Part shown: positions 16,986 to 25,324 of the stretch, piece by piece
Layout: every line of letters begins with the position of its first letter
Position numbering within the stretch: the first letter of the stretch is position 1
NCBI RefSeq assembly: GCF_002836475.1
Contig: NZ_PJBJ01000023.1
Location: forward strand, 1 to 64,000
Source: Flavobacterium sp. ALD4
GTDB lineage: Bacteria; Bacteroidota; Bacteroidia; Flavobacteriales; Flavobacteriaceae
Reading direction: 5' to 3'
Length of the DNA: 64,000 bases
The notes under the pieces: generated by a model
The model's input: only the letters and a program-made list of their open reading frames with translations
Database searches by the model: none
What the model was told of the DNA's origin: nothing
Program-made: the position numbers and the translations under genes

Positions 16986-17696
16986 TTAGTTACTGTCTTG
17001 ATCAAAATACCCTTTTGATTTTATTTTGGTAGAGAAAAAATTCAGGAATAAAACCACAAACATCAACACGATCATAGATTGCACACTCACTAAAAATTTT
17101 CCAAAAGGGTCAACGGGATAAAAATCACCATACCCAATGGTAGATGAAGTTACCGTACTAAAATAAATAGCGTCAAACCAATGCGTAAAAGGTTTGTTGA
17201 AATTATTAGTGAAGGAATACAAAACTGCAAAACCGAATACCATTTCTAAATAATTAAAGAAAAGTAATAACATCGATCTTTTGTAGGAACGCGGTTTTGA
17301 AAATAGATCAGAGGCAAAAATCAATGTGGGAATGTATAAAATTGTTTCTAACATTACATATACCATTACTGCAAGAATGAAAGAATTGTTTTGCCAATGA
17401 TTCATTAGAATCAGTAATGGCAAACTCACTTTTAGTAAAACATAGAAATCTACTGCAAGGTCTTCGTACTCAGCCCCTTTTTTGGAAACCAAATATTTAA
17501 TATAAATTCCCGGGAAAAACAACTGAGAAGACGAAAGGAATAAACGAACAATTTTTTCTATTCCGTTATCATCCTGATGATCGTTATGCCAAATTGCTTT
17601 TATATTCTGGATTCTCTTTTGAATAGTATTGAACTCTGGCTTTGCCATTTTGGTAACATTTCCTAAGAGCAGTTTGCGAATGACTTTTTTCATCAA
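16986..17696 (-). CDS. two-pore-domain-type potassium channel protein
   Basis: This 236-aa inner-membrane protein has hydrophobic segments at about 83-99, 105-128, 141-163 and 203-225. A pore loop carries the selectivity filter TIGYGD (186-191) just before the last helix. It resembles bacterial Ion_trans_2 (Kir/KcsA-like) channels with two extra N-terminal helices. The N-terminal 50 residues are charged and cytoplasmic. No RCK/TrkA regulatory domain is present. The first of two adjacent Met codons is used as start. Confidence 0.85.
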   Translation of the reverse strand: MMKKVIRKLLLGNVTKMAKPEFNTIQKRIQNIKAIWHNDHQDDNGIEKIVRLFLSSSQLFFPGIYIKYLVSKKGAEYEDLAVDFYVLLKVSLPLLILMNHWQNNSFILAVMVYVMLETILYIPTLIFASDLFSKPRSYKRSMLLLFFNYLEMVFGFAVLYSFTNNFNKPFTHWFDAIYFSTVTSSTIGYGDFYPVDPFGKFLVSVQSMIVLMFVVLFLNFFSTKIKSKGYFDQDSN

Positions 17697-17778
17697 ATTT
17701 GGTTTTACTATTCTAATCGAAATTACGAAATATATCCTTTAATTATAAACAGGGACAAATGGGATGTATTAATTTTGA

Positions 17779-18444
17779 TTACACTATTTTTTCGATAACA
17801 ATTAACTCATTATGAACTTCAATTCTGGGTATTGATTTTATTTTATAATTAGTAGTGCAGAAATCTGAAATGTATTTTTTATTCCTGAGGTTCTGTTGCT
17901 CATTCAAAAGCATCGTATTAAAAAGGACATAACCTTTACTTTTTAGCAAGGAGCAAATATTATTGACAAAATAACTTTCATATAAAAAACTAGGCATCGT
18001 GGTATCTTGGAATACATCAATGATAATCAAATCATATTTCTCTTTAGTTTTCAAAACAAATTCAAAAGCATCGTCGATTACTATTTCAAGTTGTTCAATT
18101 TCATCCAGTTTAAAATAGTGATTAGCCAGTTTTATAATTTCAGGATCAATTTCGACCCCAGTAATTCTACCACCAAATTTAATTTCATCAACTAATGTCT
18201 TTACAACACTCCCACCGGCGACACCAAGTATTAGAACGTGCTCCATTTTAATTATTTTATCAAATCCAATGGTCTTTAACCCCAACCTTAGAATACGTTG
18301 TAAACTGCCATAGGAATAATTAGTGTTTTCTGAATCCAAAACTAATTCACCATTTGTCCAAGTAACCTCTATAGATTTACTTAAAGCCGATTTTACGGTA
18401 TGAATTTTAATTGGAACAAAGTAACTAATTATTTTTTTTAGCAT
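17779..18444 (-). CDS. spermidine-synthase-like methyltransferase-fold protein
   Basis: This protein of about 221 aa has the Rossmann fold of spermidine synthases: VLILGVAGGSVVKTL, GVEIDPEIIKLA, VIDDAFEFV and YDLIIIDVFQD. It lacks the N-terminal strand domain and the full HPAL-type active-site sequence of true SpeE, so it may be a methyltransferase-like relative, and aminopropyl transfer is uncertain. The ATG at 18444 is chosen over the TTG three bases upstream. It is divergent from the PlsC-type gene. Confidence 0.7.
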   Translation of the reverse strand: MLKKIISYFVPIKIHTVKSALSKSIEVTWTNGELVLDSENTNYSYGSLQRILRLGLKTIGFDKIIKMEHVLILGVAGGSVVKTLVDEIKFGGRITGVEIDPEIIKLANHYFKLDEIEQLEIVIDDAFEFVLKTKEKYDLIIIDVFQDTTMPSFLYESYFVNNICSLLKSKGYVLFNTMLLNEQQNLRNKKYISDFCTTNYKIKSIPRIEVHNELIVIEKIV

Positions 18445-18506
18445 CAATGACGGTTTTTATCAAAAATAAGTTTTAAATTATATATTTTGCGACAAATTAC
18501 TGAGTA

Positions 18507-19058
18507 ATGAAGAAACAAATTTATAAATGGATCTTTTTCCGGCTTATGGGGTGGAAGATCGTAGGCACGATTGATGCAGACATTAAAAAATGCGTAATGA
18601 TGATTATGCCACATACCAGCGCACATGATTTTTATCTAGGTATTTTTACTAGAGGTATCACAGGATTAGAAATGAATTTTGTGGGAAAAAAGGAATTATT
18701 TACTTTTCCTTTAGGCTGGTATTTCAAATATATGGGAGGAGAGCCACTTGATCGATCTGGAGGAAAGAATAAAGTAGATTCAATTGCAGCCATTTTTAGC
18801 AGAAGAGAAACTTTTCGTCTTGCCGTAGCTCCAGAAGGAACACGCAATAAAGTAGACCAACTTAAAACAGGATTTTACTATATCGCTTTAAAAGCAAATG
18901 TGCCTATAGTTCCCGTTGCATTTAATTTTGGAAAAAAAGAAGTTAATCTTGGGTCTCCGCTAATGCCGACAGGAAATATTGAAGAAGACCTGACTATTTT
19001 AAAAAAGCATTTTAAAGGAGTAGAAGGTAAAATTCCCGAAAAGGGATTTAAAGAATAA
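18507..19058 (+). CDS. 1-acyl-sn-glycerol-3-phosphate acyltransferase family protein
   Basis: This 183-aa protein has the PlsC signature: HTSAHD (the HX4D catalytic motif) in PHTSAHDFY, FVGKKELFTFPLGWYF, GGEPLDRSGG and the substrate motif APEGTR. It transfers acyl groups to lysophosphatidate or a related acceptor. At 183 aa it is shorter than E. coli PlsC (245 aa) and lacks a clear N-terminal membrane helix, as in a common Bacteroidetes subgroup that may use other lyso-acceptors. Confidence 0.87.
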   Translation: MKKQIYKWIFFRLMGWKIVGTIDADIKKCVMMIMPHTSAHDFYLGIFTRGITGLEMNFVGKKELFTFPLGWYFKYMGGEPLDRSGGKNKVDSIAAIFSRRETFRLAVAPEGTRNKVDQLKTGFYYIALKANVPIVPVAFNFGKKEVNLGSPLMPTGNIEEDLTILKKHFKGVEGKIPEKGFKE

Positions 19059-19083
19059 TTCCAACTTAAAACTAGTTGCAGTT

Positions 19084-19126
19084 AAAAAAGCCAATCCTTT
19101 TATGAAACATAGGGTTGGCTTTTTTA
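19084..19126. terminator. terminator between plsC-like gene and XRE gene
   Basis: AAAAAAGCCAATCCT and AGGGTTGGCTTTTTT form a stem with one G-U pair, flanked by A and T runs. It lies between convergent genes and overlaps the stop codon of the XRE gene. Confidence 0.8.
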
Positions 19127-19600
19127 GTTTGGCGTAAAAACTTTGAAAGTGCCATCTTTATAAAAGAACACAATTTTTTCTACTTCACTTGAAATGGATT
19201 CGTCTACTGCGTTTTGAATATCTTCATTTTTTGTGACGACCCTATTTTTATCGGCATTATTTTTTTCTTCAGAAAATAAATTTTCGGGAGCAATAGATTC
19301 TGGAATTGGAGTGGGGGTATTTGGTATGATCAATTCTTCCAATTTGGTTTCTTGTTTTCGACTCGGTTCGTTATTTTTTGGAAAACTGCCTTTTCCATTT
19401 AGAATCCAATACAAATCTACATCAGGAAAAACATCAAGAATTTTAAGAATAAAATCCAAGCTGGGTTTGTTTCTGCCGGATAGAAGGTGGGATAAACTAG
19501 AGCGCTGTACGCCAATTTTATCTGCAAATGCGGAAGCATTTAAACCATAATAATCCAATATAATTTCGAGTCGTTTAATAAAATCCTCAGTGTTTACCAT
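19124..19600 (-). CDS. XRE-family helix-turn-helix regulator
   Basis: This 158-aa protein has an N-terminal Cro/C1-type HTH (about residues 8-62: FIKRLEIILDYYGLNASAFADKIG, QRSSLSHLLSGRNKPSLDF, ILNG). A Pro/Glu/Asn-rich linker follows, then a short C-terminal motif VEKIVFFYKDGTFKVFTPN. It is divergent from an M14 peptidase, and about six TTTACA/TGTAAA palindromes lie between them, one spanning its own start codon. Autorepression and control of the peptidase are inferred from that layout. The ligand or signal is unknown. Confidence 0.88.
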   Translation of the reverse strand: MVNTEDFIKRLEIILDYYGLNASAFADKIGVQRSSLSHLLSGRNKPSLDFILKILDVFPDVDLYWILNGKGSFPKNNEPSRKQETKLEELIIPNTPTPIPESIAPENLFSEEKNNADKNRVVTKNEDIQNAVDESISSEVEKIVFFYKDGTFKVFTPN

Positions 19601-19677
19601 TGTAAATAGCGGTTGCGATTAGTCTATTTACAAATGTAACATAAACACATGACAATAGCAAAATTACAAGTGTAAAT
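19592..19677. promoter_or_regulatory. operator-like palindromes and promoter on the XRE side
   Basis: Three copies of a TTTACAnnTGTAAA-like palindrome lie here: 19592-19607 (GTTTACCATTGTAAAT, covering the XRE start codon), 19626-19640 (ATTTACAAATGTAAC) and 19663-19677 (ATTACAAGTGTAAAT). The XRE promoter TTTG (19662-19659), 20 bases, TACATTTG (19638-19631) on the minus strand overlaps the middle site. Occupancy would block transcription, so autorepression is likely. Confidence 0.7.
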
Positions 19678-19825
19678 TGTATATAAACTGATAATTCATT
19701 GTAATAAATGGATTAAGTAGTAATTTATAAAATACTGATAAAGAATGTTATAAGAACAATATTAAACTACAGTAACATTTGTCAATTAATAACGTAGAGA
19801 GTAACAGTACTAACCGTCCAAAGCT

Positions 19826-19898
19826 GTTTACATTTCTAAAATTAACCACTTCAAACTTGTTTACATTTGTAAAAATAAAGATGTTTACTTTTGTAAAT
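19826..19898. promoter_or_regulatory. operator-like palindromes upstream of the M14 peptidase
   Basis: Three more copies of the same element occur at 19826-19840 (GTTTACATTTCTAAA), 19859-19874 (GTTTACATTTGTAAAA) and 19883-19898 (GTTTACTTTTGTAAAT). The last contains TACTTTTG (19886-19893), a perfect Bacteroidetes -7 box 19 bp before the ATG, so a bound regulator would cover the promoter. Confidence 0.7.
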
Positions 19899-19911
19899 TA
19901 AATAATACACT

Positions 19912-21066
19912 ATGGATTTAGAACAATTATTCAATAATAATAAAGAGCAATCAATTGAAGGTAGGTACCTTACTTTACGATCAATCGAACCACTATTGCA
20001 ACAATTAAACACGGATAATCAACTTTCGGTTGTTGGTGAATCAGTGTTAAAAAAGCCGATTTACAAATATCAAATTGGCGAAGGAAAAATCAAAATATTG
20101 CTTTGGTCCCAAATGCATGGAAATGAAAGTACAACTACAAAAGCGTTGTTTGACTTCTTAAATGTGCTGCATAACGGTTCGTCGCTTGCTGCGGAAATGT
20201 TACATGCGTTTACTTTTTGCTGTATTCCAATGTTAAATCCTGATGGAGCAGAGGTGTATACTCGTGTAAATGCAAATGAGGTTGATTTAAATAGGGATTC
20301 GCAAAACTTAACACAGCCGGAAAGTAGGGTGTTGCGGGAGGTGTTTGATTTATTTCAGCCCCATTATTGTTTTAACCTGCATGATCAGCGTACGATTTTT
20401 GGAGTAGAAAGTACTGGTAAACCTGCGACAGTCTCTTTTTTGGCTCCCTCTTATAATGAGGAACGAGAAATAAACGAATCTCGATTGAAGGCTATTAATC
20501 TTATTGCAGAGATTAATACCGTGTTACAGAAGTATATACCGGGTCAAGTAGGACGGTTTGATGATTCTTTTAACCTTAATTGTATTGGAGATACCTTTCA
20601 GGCACTTGGAGCGCCAACTGTATTGTTTGAGGCAGGACATTTTCAAGATGATTATCAAAGAGAAAAAACAAGGAAGTATATTTTTATGGCGTTAATTTCA
20701 AGTTTTATTACACTGAGCGAAAACGATATAGTTAGTAATGGAATTGGCAAATACTTGAATATTCCTCAAAATAAAGTGGTGTTTTATGATTTTTTATATA
20801 AAAATGTCAAATTAAATTATGATGGTGTTGAAAAAATTACGAATTTTGCTGCACAATACAAAGAGGAGTTAATAGAAGACGAACTGTTTTTTAATGCTTA
20901 TTTTGTAGGGATTGGAGATTTGGAAGGGTATTACGGTCATTTCGAGTATGATGCAAAAGAAGCAGAGTATAAAGATAGCGAAGGTGGTTTTCCGAAATTA
21001 AATCAAAAAGCTGATTTTTATTTACAAAATAGCATTAAATTTGTTAACGGATTGATGAAAAAATAA
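19912..21066 (+). CDS. M14-family zinc carboxypeptidase (cytoplasmic)
   Basis: This 384-aa protein has the metallocarboxypeptidase zinc set: H69 and E72 in MHGNES and H157 in FNLHDQ. NPDG (109-112), VDLNRD (126-129) and the catalytic Glu240 in LFEAGHFQDD are also present. It has no signal peptide, so it should act in the cytoplasm on peptides or amino-acid conjugates, unlike secreted digestive M14 enzymes. About 140 residues after the catalytic domain form an extra C-terminal part. It is divergent from an XRE regulator with palindromic sites covering its promoter, so expression is probably switched by that protein. Confidence 0.88.
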   Translation: MDLEQLFNNNKEQSIEGRYLTLRSIEPLLQQLNTDNQLSVVGESVLKKPIYKYQIGEGKIKILLWSQMHGNESTTTKALFDFLNVLHNGSSLAAEMLHAFTFCCIPMLNPDGAEVYTRVNANEVDLNRDSQNLTQPESRVLREVFDLFQPHYCFNLHDQRTIFGVESTGKPATVSFLAPSYNEEREINESRLKAINLIAEINTVLQKYIPGQVGRFDDSFNLNCIGDTFQALGAPTVLFEAGHFQDDYQREKTRKYIFMALISSFITLSENDIVSNGIGKYLNIPQNKVVFYDFLYKNVKLNYDGVEKITNFAAQYKEELIEDELFFNAYFVGIGDLEGYYGHFEYDAKEAEYKDSEGGFPKLNQKADFYLQNSIKFVNGLMKK

Positions 21067-21144
21067 TATTTTGCGTCAATTTGTTGTTTTTATGTATATT
21101 TTTAAACTTTGGATTAGTCAATTATAAATATTAATTAAAGAAAT

Positions 21145-21624
21145 ATGAGTAAGTTCCGTTTAGATGAAGTAGATCACCAGATATTAGATATGTTGATTGA
21201 CAACACAAGAGTTCCGTTCACTGACATTGCCAAAAAATTATTAATTTCTGCTGGAACCGTGCATGTTAGGGTTAAAAAAATGGAAGATGCAGGAATTATA
21301 ATGGGTTCATCATTAGTACTTGATTATGATAAATTAGGGTATTCTTTTATTGCTTATGTCGGTGTGTTTCTTAATAATACTTCTCAAACTAAATTCGTTT
21401 TACAACGTATTAACGAGATTCCTTATGTGACTGTAGCTTCTGTAACTACAGGAAAATTCAATATTTTCTGTAAGATCAGAGCCAAAGACACAAAACATGC
21501 TAAGGATGTTATTTTTATGATTGATGATATCGATGGTGTCTATAGAACAGAAACTATGATTTCATTGGAAGAAAGCATTAATGATAAGAAGCGCTTGATG
21601 CATACCATATTTAAAAACATGTAA
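21145..21624 (+). CDS. Lrp/AsnC-family transcriptional regulator
   Basis: This 159-aa protein has an N-terminal winged HTH (LDEVDHQILDMLIDNTRVPFTDIAKKLLISAGTVHVRVKKMEDAGII, about 6-52). A C-terminal RAM ligand-binding domain (about 65-145) has VTVASVTTGKFNIFCKIRAKD. Members bind amino acids and control amino-acid genes as octamers. It lies 78 bp after the peptidase on the same strand and ends at a strong terminator, so a shared transcript with the peptidase is possible. Confidence 0.9.
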   Translation: MSKFRLDEVDHQILDMLIDNTRVPFTDIAKKLLISAGTVHVRVKKMEDAGIIMGSSLVLDYDKLGYSFIAYVGVFLNNTSQTKFVLQRINEIPYVTVASVTTGKFNIFCKIRAKDTKHAKDVIFMIDDIDGVYRTETMISLEESINDKKRLMHTIFKNM

Positions 21625-21650
21625 TATACTTGAATGCTATATTTTAATAT

Positions 21651-21683
21651 AACCTCAAGTTAGTTCTTGAGGTTATTTTTTTT
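21651..21683 (+). terminator. intrinsic terminator after the Lrp gene
   Basis: AACCTCAAG (21651-21659) pairs with CTTGAGGTT (21666-21674), followed by a T run. Confidence 0.85.
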
Positions 21684-21724
21684 ACAACTATTTTCCGCTA
21701 AACCAAACCAACTATAACACAACT

Positions 21725-24310
21725 ATGTACACGCTACCAAAAATCGAACGTTTTAATCAAAACGTCCTCTCTAAATACAATATTTATAATAGCGTATTTA
21801 TTACTTTGCCATTTGACTCTATAGACAATACAGGGGCATTACTTCCTTTGTTTACAGATGTTTGTGAGAGTGGTTTCAAAAAACTGCAGACTCCGAAAGA
21901 AATTGTGGATTATTTCATGAATAAATATTCGCATAGTATTGATGAAGGGGAGAAAATTGATATCATGTTTCGTTTTATCCAATATATCGAGCGTCAAATC
22001 GTTTTGTTTGATGCAGTAGAAGATGCCGCTTTTCCTATTGTAAATAATATGGAGGGCAGGGGGTCGTTACGAGATATCAAAGAAAAAGCAGATGCAAAAG
22101 GAAAGAGAGAAGAATTGATTGATTTTCTTGAAAACTTTAACGTCAGAACTGTTTTAACAGCTCACCCCACTCAGTTTTACCCTGGTTCAGTCTTGGGTAT
22201 TATTAATGATTTAACAGAAGCGATACGCGAAAATAACTTACTTAATATAAAAGAGCTTTTGGCTCAATTGGGTAAAACACCTTTTATAAAAAACGAGAAA
22301 CCAAATCCATTTGATGAAGCGGTTAGTTTAATTTGGTATCTTGAGAATGTGTTTTACAGTACGTCAGGGGATATGGTTCATTACCTGCAAAAAAATGTCT
22401 TCCATGGTGAATCGATTCAAAACGCATTGATAAAACTAGGGTTTTGGCCTGGTGGAGATCGTGATGGGAATCCGTTTGTAACAACTGATATTACTTTAAA
22501 TGTGGCAGAGCGTTTAAGAACTTCAATCTTGAAGTGTTATTATATTGAAATTAGAAATTTAAAAAGAAAGCTAACTTTCTCAGGTGTTGATGTCTTGGTG
22601 TCCGAACTTGAACGTAAACTTTACCGTTCTGTTTTTTATTCCAAAGGGGAGATTTATATCACCTTAGAGGAGTTTAAAGCACAGTTAAATAAGATAAAGA
22701 GAATTGTTATAGAACAGCATCAGTCTTTATATTTAGATCAACTGGAAGCGCTTCTTATTAAAGTCAATCTATTTGGTTTTCATTTTGCCACTTTGGATAT
22801 CCGTCAAAACAGTAGAATACATGATGGCGTTTTTAAAGACGTTCATGAATATTATGTAAATTCAAACTCAAACAATTTTCCCGAAAACTATTATGATTTA
22901 ACAGAAAAAGAAAAATTTGAGGTCTTGTCTAATGTTAAGGGGGATATTAATCCGCATGATTTTGAAAACGAAATAACAAAGTCGACTATCGAGTCGATTC
23001 AAGCGATAAAGGTTATTCAGGAAAAGAATGGAGAATTTGGTGCTAACCGTTATATTATAAGTAATAACGAAAGTGCGCTAAATGTATTGGAAACTTTTGC
23101 GATGATTCGTTTAAGTGATTGGGAAAAGCCAACAGTTGATGTCGTTCCGTTATTTGAGTCTGTTGAGGATTTACTGAACGCTCACAATATTATGGAGCAG
23201 CTGTATACAAATCCGATGTATGCCAATCATTTGAAAAATAGAGAGATGAAGCAAACGATTATGCTTGGTTTCTCAGATGGTACAAAAGATGGCGGTTACT
23301 TAATGGCCAATTGGAGTATTTATCAAGCCAAAGAAGCGCTTACGGCGATTTCAAGAAAATATGGAATAAAAGTGATCTTCTTTGATGGACGTGGCGGACC
23401 GCCGGCACGTGGTGGCGGTAAAACGCATAAGTTTTATGCTTCTTTAGGCCCAAATATCGAAAATAAGGAAATTCAAATTACTGTTCAAGGACAAACGATT
23501 AGTTCTAATTTTGGAACTTTAGATTCCTGCCGTTACAACTTGGAGAATTTATTGAGCGCCGGGGTTACAAATCAGGTGTTTAGTAAAAACAAGAATGAAT
23601 TATCAGTCGATGAAAAGAATGTGATGGGGCAATTAGCCAATTTAGGATATAAAAAATATTTGAGTTTTAAGAATCACCCGAAGTTTATTCCATATCTGGA
23701 GCAGATGAGTACATTGAAATATTATGCTAGAACAAATATAGGAAGCCGACCTTCAAAAAGAGGTAAGTCAGAACAGTTGGATTTCAAAGATTTACGGGCA
23801 ATTCCTTTTGTGGGTTCTTGGAGCCAGTTGAAACAAAATGTTCCCGGATTTTTTGGGGTAGGTACTGCACTGAAACATTTTGAAGATACGGAACAATGGG
23901 ACAAGGTCCAGGATTTGTATGATAACTCTCTATTTTTCAAAACACTGTTAGAGAATAGCATGATGTCAATTGCCAAGTCCTTTTTTCCTTTAACAGCGTA
24001 CATGAAAAAAGATCCTGAATTTGGCGAATTTTGGCAAATCATTTATGATGAATTTTTAGAATCTAAACGATTATTACTAAAAATAGCAGGTCATAAGGAG
24101 CTTATGGAGAACTATGCTGACGGTAAAGCATCTATTCAAATAAGAGAGCGTATTGTTCTGCCGTTGTTGACAATACAGCAATATGCTTTATTAAGAATAA
24201 ACGAACTTAATAAAGAAAGTGTACCCGATGAAAATTTAATAAAAGTATACGAAAAAATAGTAATGCGTTCCCTTTTTGGAAACACAAATGCAAGTAGAAA
24301 CTCAGCATAA
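21725..24310 (+). CDS. ppc: phosphoenolpyruvate carboxylase
   Basis: This 861-aa enzyme carboxylates PEP to oxaloacetate to refill the TCA cycle. Catalytic His147 lies in VLTAHPTQFYPGS. GFWPGGDRDGNPFVT (about 239-253) binds PEP and bicarbonate, and FFDGRGGPPARGGGKTHKFYASLGP (from about 553) carries the mobile catalytic loop. The C-terminal QKNA-type allosteric and assembly region is less alike (it ends NTNASRNSA). Length is slightly below E. coli Ppc (883 aa). DinB follows 11 bp later, suggesting co-transcription. Confidence 0.96.
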   Translation: MYTLPKIERFNQNVLSKYNIYNSVFITLPFDSIDNTGALLPLFTDVCESGFKKLQTPKEIVDYFMNKYSHSIDEGEKIDIMFRFIQYIERQIVLFDAVEDAAFPIVNNMEGRGSLRDIKEKADAKGKREELIDFLENFNVRTVLTAHPTQFYPGSVLGIINDLTEAIRENNLLNIKELLAQLGKTPFIKNEKPNPFDEAVSLIWYLENVFYSTSGDMVHYLQKNVFHGESIQNALIKLGFWPGGDRDGNPFVTTDITLNVAERLRTSILKCYYIEIRNLKRKLTFSGVDVLVSELERKLYRSVFYSKGEIYITLEEFKAQLNKIKRIVIEQHQSLYLDQLEALLIKVNLFGFHFATLDIRQNSRIHDGVFKDVHEYYVNSNSNNFPENYYDLTEKEKFEVLSNVKGDINPHDFENEITKSTIESIQAIKVIQEKNGEFGANRYIISNNESALNVLETFAMIRLSDWEKPTVDVVPLFESVEDLLNAHNIMEQLYTNPMYANHLKNREMKQTIMLGFSDGTKDGGYLMANWSIYQAKEALTAISRKYGIKVIFFDGRGGPPARGGGKTHKFYASLGPNIENKEIQITVQGQTISSNFGTLDSCRYNLENLLSAGVTNQVFSKNKNELSVDEKNVMGQLANLGYKKYLSFKNHPKFIPYLEQMSTLKYYARTNIGSRPSKRGKSEQLDFKDLRAIPFVGSWSQLKQNVPGFFGVGTALKHFEDTEQWDKVQDLYDNSLFFKTLLENSMMSIAKSFFPLTAYMKKDPEFGEFWQIIYDEFLESKRLLLKIAGHKELMENYADGKASIQIRERIVLPLLTIQQYALLRINELNKESVPDENLIKVYEKIVMRSLFGNTNASRNSA

Positions 24311-24321
24311 ACATACGAAAA

Positions 24322-24837
24322 ATGAAATCAAGCCAATTACCAATTACTGAATACGCTCCATCATATGCGATCTATATTCAACTTTTAAAAGACGTTACTC
24401 TAATGGAAGAATTAGAAATAAGTCTTCATGATTTTATCAAATTCGTGCAGAATATTCCTATGGACAAATTCGATTACCGTTACGCGGAAGGAAAATGGAC
24501 CATCAAGGAGATTATTCAACATCTGATAGATACCGAACGTATTTTTAGTTATCGCGCCATGCGTATCTCTAGAAATGACAAAACGCCTTTGCCGAGTTTT
24601 GAAGAAAATGATTATGTTGACAATACCAATGCCAATGAAAGAAACTTGCAGAGTTTGTTGACAGAAATGGCGTTAGTGAGACAATCTACTATAGCTCTTT
24701 TTAAAAGTTTTTCAGAGGAACAGCTAACTAGAATGGGGGTGGCGTCAAATAGTCCCGTTTCAGTTCGTGCTATTGGTTTTACGACTATTGCCCACCAAAT
24801 GCATCATCAAAAAATATTTCAGGAAAGGTATTTATAA
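24322..24837 (+). CDS. DinB-family putative metal-dependent protein
   Basis: This 171-aa four-helix-bundle protein of the DinB/YfiT superfamily has GKWTIKEIIQHLIDTERIFSYRAMRISR with the first metal-ligand His (QHL), and AHQMHHQKIFQERYL at the C-terminus with the other His ligands. Members include thiol transferases and DNA-damage-induced proteins; the role here is unknown. It sits 11 bp after ppc and converges on the glycosylase gene with a 1-bp gap. Confidence 0.85.
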   Translation: MKSSQLPITEYAPSYAIYIQLLKDVTLMEELEISLHDFIKFVQNIPMDKFDYRYAEGKWTIKEIIQHLIDTERIFSYRAMRISRNDKTPLPSFEENDYVDNTNANERNLQSLLTEMALVRQSTIALFKSFSEEQLTRMGVASNSPVSVRAIGFTTIAHQMHHQKIFQERYL

Positions 24838-24838
24838 A

Positions 24839-25315
24839 TTACTGGAAGCAAGTAGACCAGATTTTTAATTTGTTTTCAATAGACATTGTATTCGCAGGAC
24901 TGGTTGAAGGCATCACATAATACGTGATGCCTTCTATTTGTCCAAATTTTTTCACGAAATAACGGTGACTTTCCTTTCCGTTAAAAATGATCTTGTGTAT
25001 ACCGATGTATTTCTTAAACAAAGCTTCAAAATCATTTTCTTTTTGATTTTTTATATTGACGTCTAAACTTCCTTTGCGTTCACAATTTTCTAAAACATCC
25101 CACAATCCCAATTTATTTATTTGTAAGAGTTTTATTTTTTCTGCGAAAATTTCTGAAATAGGTAAATTATCGAAAAGTGTATACATAATTTTCCAAAAAT
25201 GATTTCTCTTGTGTGCATAGTACTCTTGTTTTTCGAGAGATGCAACACCCGGCATTGTTCCTAGGATTAGGATTTCTGTCTGATGATTTACAAAATGTGG
25301 AAATGAAGTAATCAT
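24839..25315 (-). CDS. uracil-DNA glycosylase superfamily, DNA-deoxyinosine glycosylase type
   Basis: This 158-aa protein has LILGTMPG (16-23) and YYAHKRNHFWKIM (32-44), with a C-terminal MPSTSPANT, which matches the family 6 (HDG) branch of the UDG superfamily that removes hypoxanthine from DNA. It has the small size typical of the branch. The gene lies 9 bp after recQ on the same strand, forming a DNA repair pair. Activity on uracil or hypoxanthine cannot be decided from sequence alone. Confidence 0.82.
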   Translation of the reverse strand: MITSFPHFVNHQTEILILGTMPGVASLEKQEYYAHKRNHFWKIMYTLFDNLPISEIFAEKIKLLQINKLGLWDVLENCERKGSLDVNIKNQKENDFEALFKKYIGIHKIIFNGKESHRYFVKKFGQIEGITYYVMPSTSPANTMSIENKLKIWSTCFQ

Positions 25316-25324
25316 ATGAATAGG

